Assembly (NCBI GenBank): GCA_032629725.1
Contig: JAFEVB010000008.1
Location: 1,054,001-1,118,000, forward strand
Origin: Gremmenia infestans
Taxonomy: Eukaryota > Ascomycota > Leotiomycetes > Helotiales > Hamatocanthoscyphaceae
DNA: 64,000 nt
Direction: 5' to 3'
The translations under genes were made by a program, and so were the position numbers. This document shows positions 59,996 to 64,000 of this stretch, piece by piece; position 1 is the stretch's first letter; each line of letters opens with the position of its first letter. The notes under the pieces are model-generated. The model was given only the letters and a program-made list of their open reading frames with translations, ran no database searches and was not told where the DNA came from.

Positions 59996-60687
59996 GATAT
60001 TATTTACTAGACTGTCGAGATCCGTGTCATGATGCACATCGCGCGGACGGACGGCGCAAAACTGCTATCTGGAATGCTGCCCAGCAAAATCTGCTTTGAT
60101 ACCCTACAAAACCTCTGCCTACCTTCAAATCGACTGTCGGCTAGTGACATTAAAAGTCTGTGGATTCTTTCTAATGTCATTTCTAACGTCTGCCCTGGCG
60201 ATAATCTTGGACTGGGCTAAAAGTCATCCAGTTGCCAACGAGCGAGCTCTCATCATACTTGGAAATGCCATTTATCGGAAGGCGGCCCGTGACTAGCGGC
60301 ACCCCAGCAAATCGTCCGAAGCTTGTCGGACGCGGTGAGCATTCTGGAGGATGCCAGTCCAGTCATGCATGTGCTATATCCACACACAAGAGGGGAAGTG
60401 GGGAGGAATTAGTGCACCAACGGCGAGGGGCAAAATAAGCATCCTCATTATTCTTGGGCCACAAACGTTCCCGCCTCACCAAGTCTTCTATGCGATTTAG
60501 CAGATTCATAAATAACATAATCCGACACGATTCTTGTGTACAAACCAATGCTTCAGGGAGTTTAAAAATACTTGGTGATACAAGCGACTGAACTGTGTTC
60601 TGCAGGTGAGCTCTAGGAATTACGAAATGTCAACTTGTCAAGCACCTTGTAGCTAACTTCTAATAGCAATAGTGAGCAAGTGCCATT
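59996..60687. other. Intergenic between tandem genes
   Basis: A 692-bp gap with the TYW4 3' region and the promoter of the MFS gene. Short frames show no recognisable product. Confidence 0.5.
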
Positions 60688-62855
60688 ATGGTAAAATCAT
60701 CCCAAATCAATGAAGTTCCAGACGAGGAGACGGGACAAGATAGTATTACCGCTACTTCCCTTGATGATGTATCGAAGCAGATTGTTGAGAAAAATAAGGA
60801 GAAAGCCGATGCGGTTCAAGGCGCCGGCGGCCTAGAGCAATGGAACAAACCCAGCATAAATATATATCGCTATCTGGCAACGCTCTACAGTTTTGTTATA
60901 ATGGGGATGAATGATGCTGCATATGGCGTAAGTGTCACTTCCCGCCGTTGGTGTAATAGTCAATTGACCTTTGGTCAAGGCTCTTATTCCATACGTGAGA
61001 ACTACCAGCCCAGCCAGTCGCAACCGAGGATAATTTCCTCGCTGAACTTTATTCTAGCTTGAAACTTTCTATGATGTCAATTACACTATCATCTCCCTTG
61101 TCTTCTTAGGTAGGTGGTGTATTTTACATGTTCTTGGAATGTTTTGAACGGCATGTCCCGATTGAAAAGGGGTCTCGCGGCTCCTAGATCATGGTTTTTT
61201 GCTTCTGAATTACCCCCCGCATGCAGTATTACTAACTTCCCGTAAAAAAAGCACCCTTTGTTGGCTATACTCTTGCCGCCATCTTAAATAACAGGATCCA
61301 CCTGAAATCTGGCCAGCTCGGTGTGGCAACGATTGCCGCAACGTGTATAATAGTAGCATATGTGGTCAGTTAAATTTCGACTTCCTCCTTTGGTTTTCTT
61401 TTCATCTAGCTAACTGTGTTCTAGGGAACCTGCGTTCATCCACCTTACCCAGTTCTTCCGATCTTATTCATTCTAGCGGGGTTCGGCAATGGACTTGAAG
61501 ATGGCGGCTGGAACTCCTGGATAGGCAACATGGAAAATGCAAATGAATTGCTCGGCTTGTTGTAAGCAGTTTCATGATCCTTTTGTTCCCTTACTCGAAT
61601 AATGTAGGGATGCTTAAGAGGCCGTTTTCAAATCTCTTGGGGGTTGTTCTAGGATATCCCATCTATTCCAATATTCCCAAGCTACAAGACTCATCTCGTT
61701 CTGGAAATTTACAGGCACGGAGCGTACGGTGCTGGTGGCACAATTTCTCCCTTGCAACACCCTGGAAGAAGCAAAGCTAATTTTCGGTTCTTGCAGTATG
61801 GCTCTGGAGCTTTGCTTCTGGCTTATTCCAAATTTTGTTTGTACGTCGTATCTTGCCTACAAAGTGCGGATTCTTGGCATATCTCAAAAACTTGTTTCTC
61901 AGCCCCCGAAGAGATGTAGTAGAATATACTAATTCGTTGGATAGCTTCTGCGGTATTCGCAGGCTGGCTGGTATGTCAGATAAGAATAACCTCTTTCTAA
62001 TTATTTAGTCCGGTAGTTGTAGTTCTGCGGCAAGGTGCCACAGCTACCGCAAGAAGTTTGGGGCTCCACGATTGTGACACCGGGTGGCTCCTGAGACCCA
62101 GAGGATACGCTAACGCTGGATTGTTCTAGGGCTTCTTTCTTGGTCCGCTTTTCCCGGCAGCTATTATTGTTGCGACCAAAGTTCTTCCAAAACATCTACG
62201 TGTACGTCTTCTTTTCATGTTCAAATGAGTTTGCTTGGTAGCAACCAAGAAGCTTGGGGGCTCCTTGACTTATTGGCTCTCAAAAAAGGATCTTTAAATA
62301 TGCTGACTAAATGGATGGAAGATCAGCGCTATAGGCTTTGCCGCTGCCTTTGGAGGAGGGGGAGGAGCATGTTTTGTCAATGTCTCTCTTTTTCAGTCCT
62401 CGAGTTGAGAGGGACATACTTTCTTGGCATATATCTTCCCACTTCCAGCACATTTTTGACTTTTATTAGCCTTTCGCTGTGGGCACGATCGCACAAGTAA
62501 AGGGAGTACAAGTTCTTCAACCGATTGTATTCGCTGCTCTAGGCATGTTCGTTCCAATACTAAAAAAATGCAAACTTTTCGAAAGCAACTGGGGATCCTG
62601 AAGCAGTTTCTCAGGTAGCTATAAAACAACCCCGGGACAGCTTCTAGGCTCCTTGTCCTCTTCAGATAGTTATGTTTTACTGTGCTAATTCGTTGGGCAG
62701 TTGCAATACTCCTGCTTTGGTGCTCGCTACCTGGCGGGTTTAAAAAGGGAGGATTGGAGGAAGCCAGCACTGAATTGGAATTGGGAGGTCTTCGACAGAA
62801 GAGAGGTTTTGGTCGAATAAGGAAGTTCCTGAACCTTCAGCGCCGAGCCTCATGA
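60688..62855 (+). pseudogene. MFS transporter gene with an internal deletion (probable pseudogene)
   Basis: The 5' half reads cleanly over six exons, 60688-60927, 60980-60994, 61058-61109, 61252-61364, 61425-61561 and from 61715. It gives a hydrophilic N-terminus and the first four to five helices of a fungal MFS transporter of the Bsc6/fucose-permease-like type (YRYLATLYSFVIMGMNDAAY, APFVGYTLAAILNN, FILAGFGNGLEDGGWN, HGAYGAGGTISPL). Directly after SPL, near 61757, the sequence jumps to a late-helix segment (EEAKLIFG... LELCFWLIPNFV) in another frame, so roughly 160-180 residues, helices 6 to 9, are missing. The 3' half is also open and spliceable: 61762-61840, 61945-61970, 62130-62201, 62322-62375, 62470-62542 and 62701-62855 (GFFLGPLFPAA, AIGFAAAFGGGGG, PFAVGTIAQVKGVQVLQP). 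The last intron would need a GC donor. Transport function is very unlikely. An assembly gap is an alternative cause. Confidence 0.8.
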
Positions 62856-64000
62856 GAAGCCTTGCCGGTTTGTACCTGCATGTCCAAGATACGCGAGGGA
62901 TATCTCGATACCCCTTGAATCATGAATTTTTGGCCTCTGTTCGAGTGAGTGGCTTTACTTGCAGTGGACAGAAAAAGTAGCACCAATTTATAATGTCCTA
63001 GGCGTAGTGGGACATTAAAGTCGATATAAATAAGAAGTGCCGCTTTTTCTATGCACGGCGAGCCTTGCGGGAAGCAGTATGACTGCAGGAAAGACATGCG
63101 TAGAGCATGTCCACAATTGTTTAGACCTCACCGTTCAGCCAACAACCTTCGACGGGTCTGAGCTTTAGGATTCATCTCGGCTTTTTTGATAGAAATATGT
63201 ACTCAATCGAATGATGGACTCCTTATTGACTGACCTCTTTACAGCCAAGTCAGCCATTGCTTAGCTGAAAGAGAGCAGTGTCAGCGACTGATTTTCGCAA
63301 GGGACAAAGATTGGACCTACTGTACTAAACAGTCGATGCTAGAATGTTTAGAGTTCATTGTTTTCTTATTGGACAAATTGGGGAGTTACAACGCGCTCTA
63401 TTGGGGATCTGACTGAAACCCCCACTTGATACCACATATTGACGCTACAGTAGTTCTAGGCTAACAGCGGGGAACATCAGCAACCTAGAACTAGAGCGAT
63501 GATGTGGGGCGTTGGTATTCGTTGAAATAACTTCCCCAGTTCAACCTGCACGCGCACACACAACCACAGAAGTGTACAGAGTGGTACTCGACTTCAAGTA
63601 TATTTGTTCTATACAAACAAGTAGATTTATATCATCTCGCTGCTGCGTTGCTTGCTGTGGCAGCATGCTGCGGAGGATCCCAATCCAATCAAAATAGGGT
63701 GATGCTGGTGATCAGTCGTCCGTGACTTGATGTGACTAGACTACCTGTAGCCACGCTGCCCATGCAGCACTAGGTACTGTTGTCAAAGCTTTCTAGTGGA
63801 GGACTGCTGCAGGGTTTAGGGACAGATGTGGAGCGCTTTATCAGTGCCCGGCGCATTGGCCAGTCTAGTACAGTACTGTACACTTTATCATCGCATCAGA
63901 AGGAAGAGGAGGGGGGAAGGAGAGAGGAGAGAGGAGGGAGGAGGGAAGGAGGAAGGGAGACAGGAGAGCATGCTCAATTGGCAGAACTTATACTCGGCCA
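62856..64000. other. Terminal intergenic region
   Basis: No gene is supported to the window end. It contains a GTACAGTACTGTAC palindrome (63868-63881) just before a long purine tract. Confidence 0.5.
63899..63968. repeat. Homopurine tract of about 70 bases
   Basis: An almost uninterrupted run of G and A (GGA/GAG-like units) with only one C near 63961. Such tracts can form triplex DNA and mark promoters or leaders; whether a gene begins beyond the window edge cannot be seen. Confidence 0.85.

Overview
The window is nuclear DNA of a filamentous ascomycete (Pezizomycotina). The signs are compact protein genes with short GT-AG introns (about 46 to 200 nt, branch sites of the CTAAC or CTGAC type), an ATP-citrate lyase split into two divergently transcribed subunit genes, a fungal GH72 wall glucanosyltransferase, a Kelch/JmjC-fused wybutosine enzyme, and family members that are typically fungal. 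A leotiomycete-like source is my impression only. I see no rRNA, tRNA, CRISPR array or intact transposon. All exon boundaries were worked out by hand from splice signals and reading-frame continuity; no transcript data were used.

Layout. 1-4.6 kb: acl1 (cut by the window edge) and acl2, head to head. 5.3-7.0 kb: GPI-anchored beta-1,3-glucanosyltransferase. 8.4-9.7 kb: RING/TRAF-type zinc-finger protein. 10.4-12.1 kb: a Syn8-like Qc-SNARE and a small mitochondrial protein. 13.5-14.0 kb: a conserved protein of unknown function. 17.3-25.3 kb: cyclin C (ssn8) divergent from an EF-hand mitochondrial carrier (Sal1/SCaMC type), then a TilS-type tRNA(Ile)-lysidine synthetase divergent from a Pet8-type SAM carrier. 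25.6-31.3 kb: a WDR48/UAF1-like deubiquitinase cofactor and an Ulp1 SUMO protease in tandem. 31.7-33.7 kb: phenol 2-monooxygenase-like flavoprotein. 35.6-43.0 kb: a conserved unknown, a DDHD phospholipase and a kappa-class GST. 48.1-49.5 kb: a C2H2 transcription factor between two gene-poor stretches of about 5 kb each. 54.2-60.0 kb: atg18 divergent from the trifunctional TYW4/Ppm2 gene. 60.7-62.9 kb: an MFS transporter gene that has lost its middle.

Most genes are housekeeping and do not form one pathway. Several share a theme: ubiquitin/SUMO handling (RING protein, WDR48, Ulp1), mitochondrial import or maintenance (two carriers, the small mitochondrial protein and probably TilS), tRNA modification (TilS, TYW4) and membrane traffic or lipid turnover (Syn8, Atg18, DDHD lipase). 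Head-to-head pairs with short shared promoters are common.

I did not find a clear undescribed system. The most interesting items are the MFS gene, whose two halves remain open and spliceable around one internal deletion; two short motifs (TACTCCGTA and GTACAGTA) far more frequent in the intergenic DNA than chance predicts and sometimes fused; and two conserved proteins with no recognisable domain.
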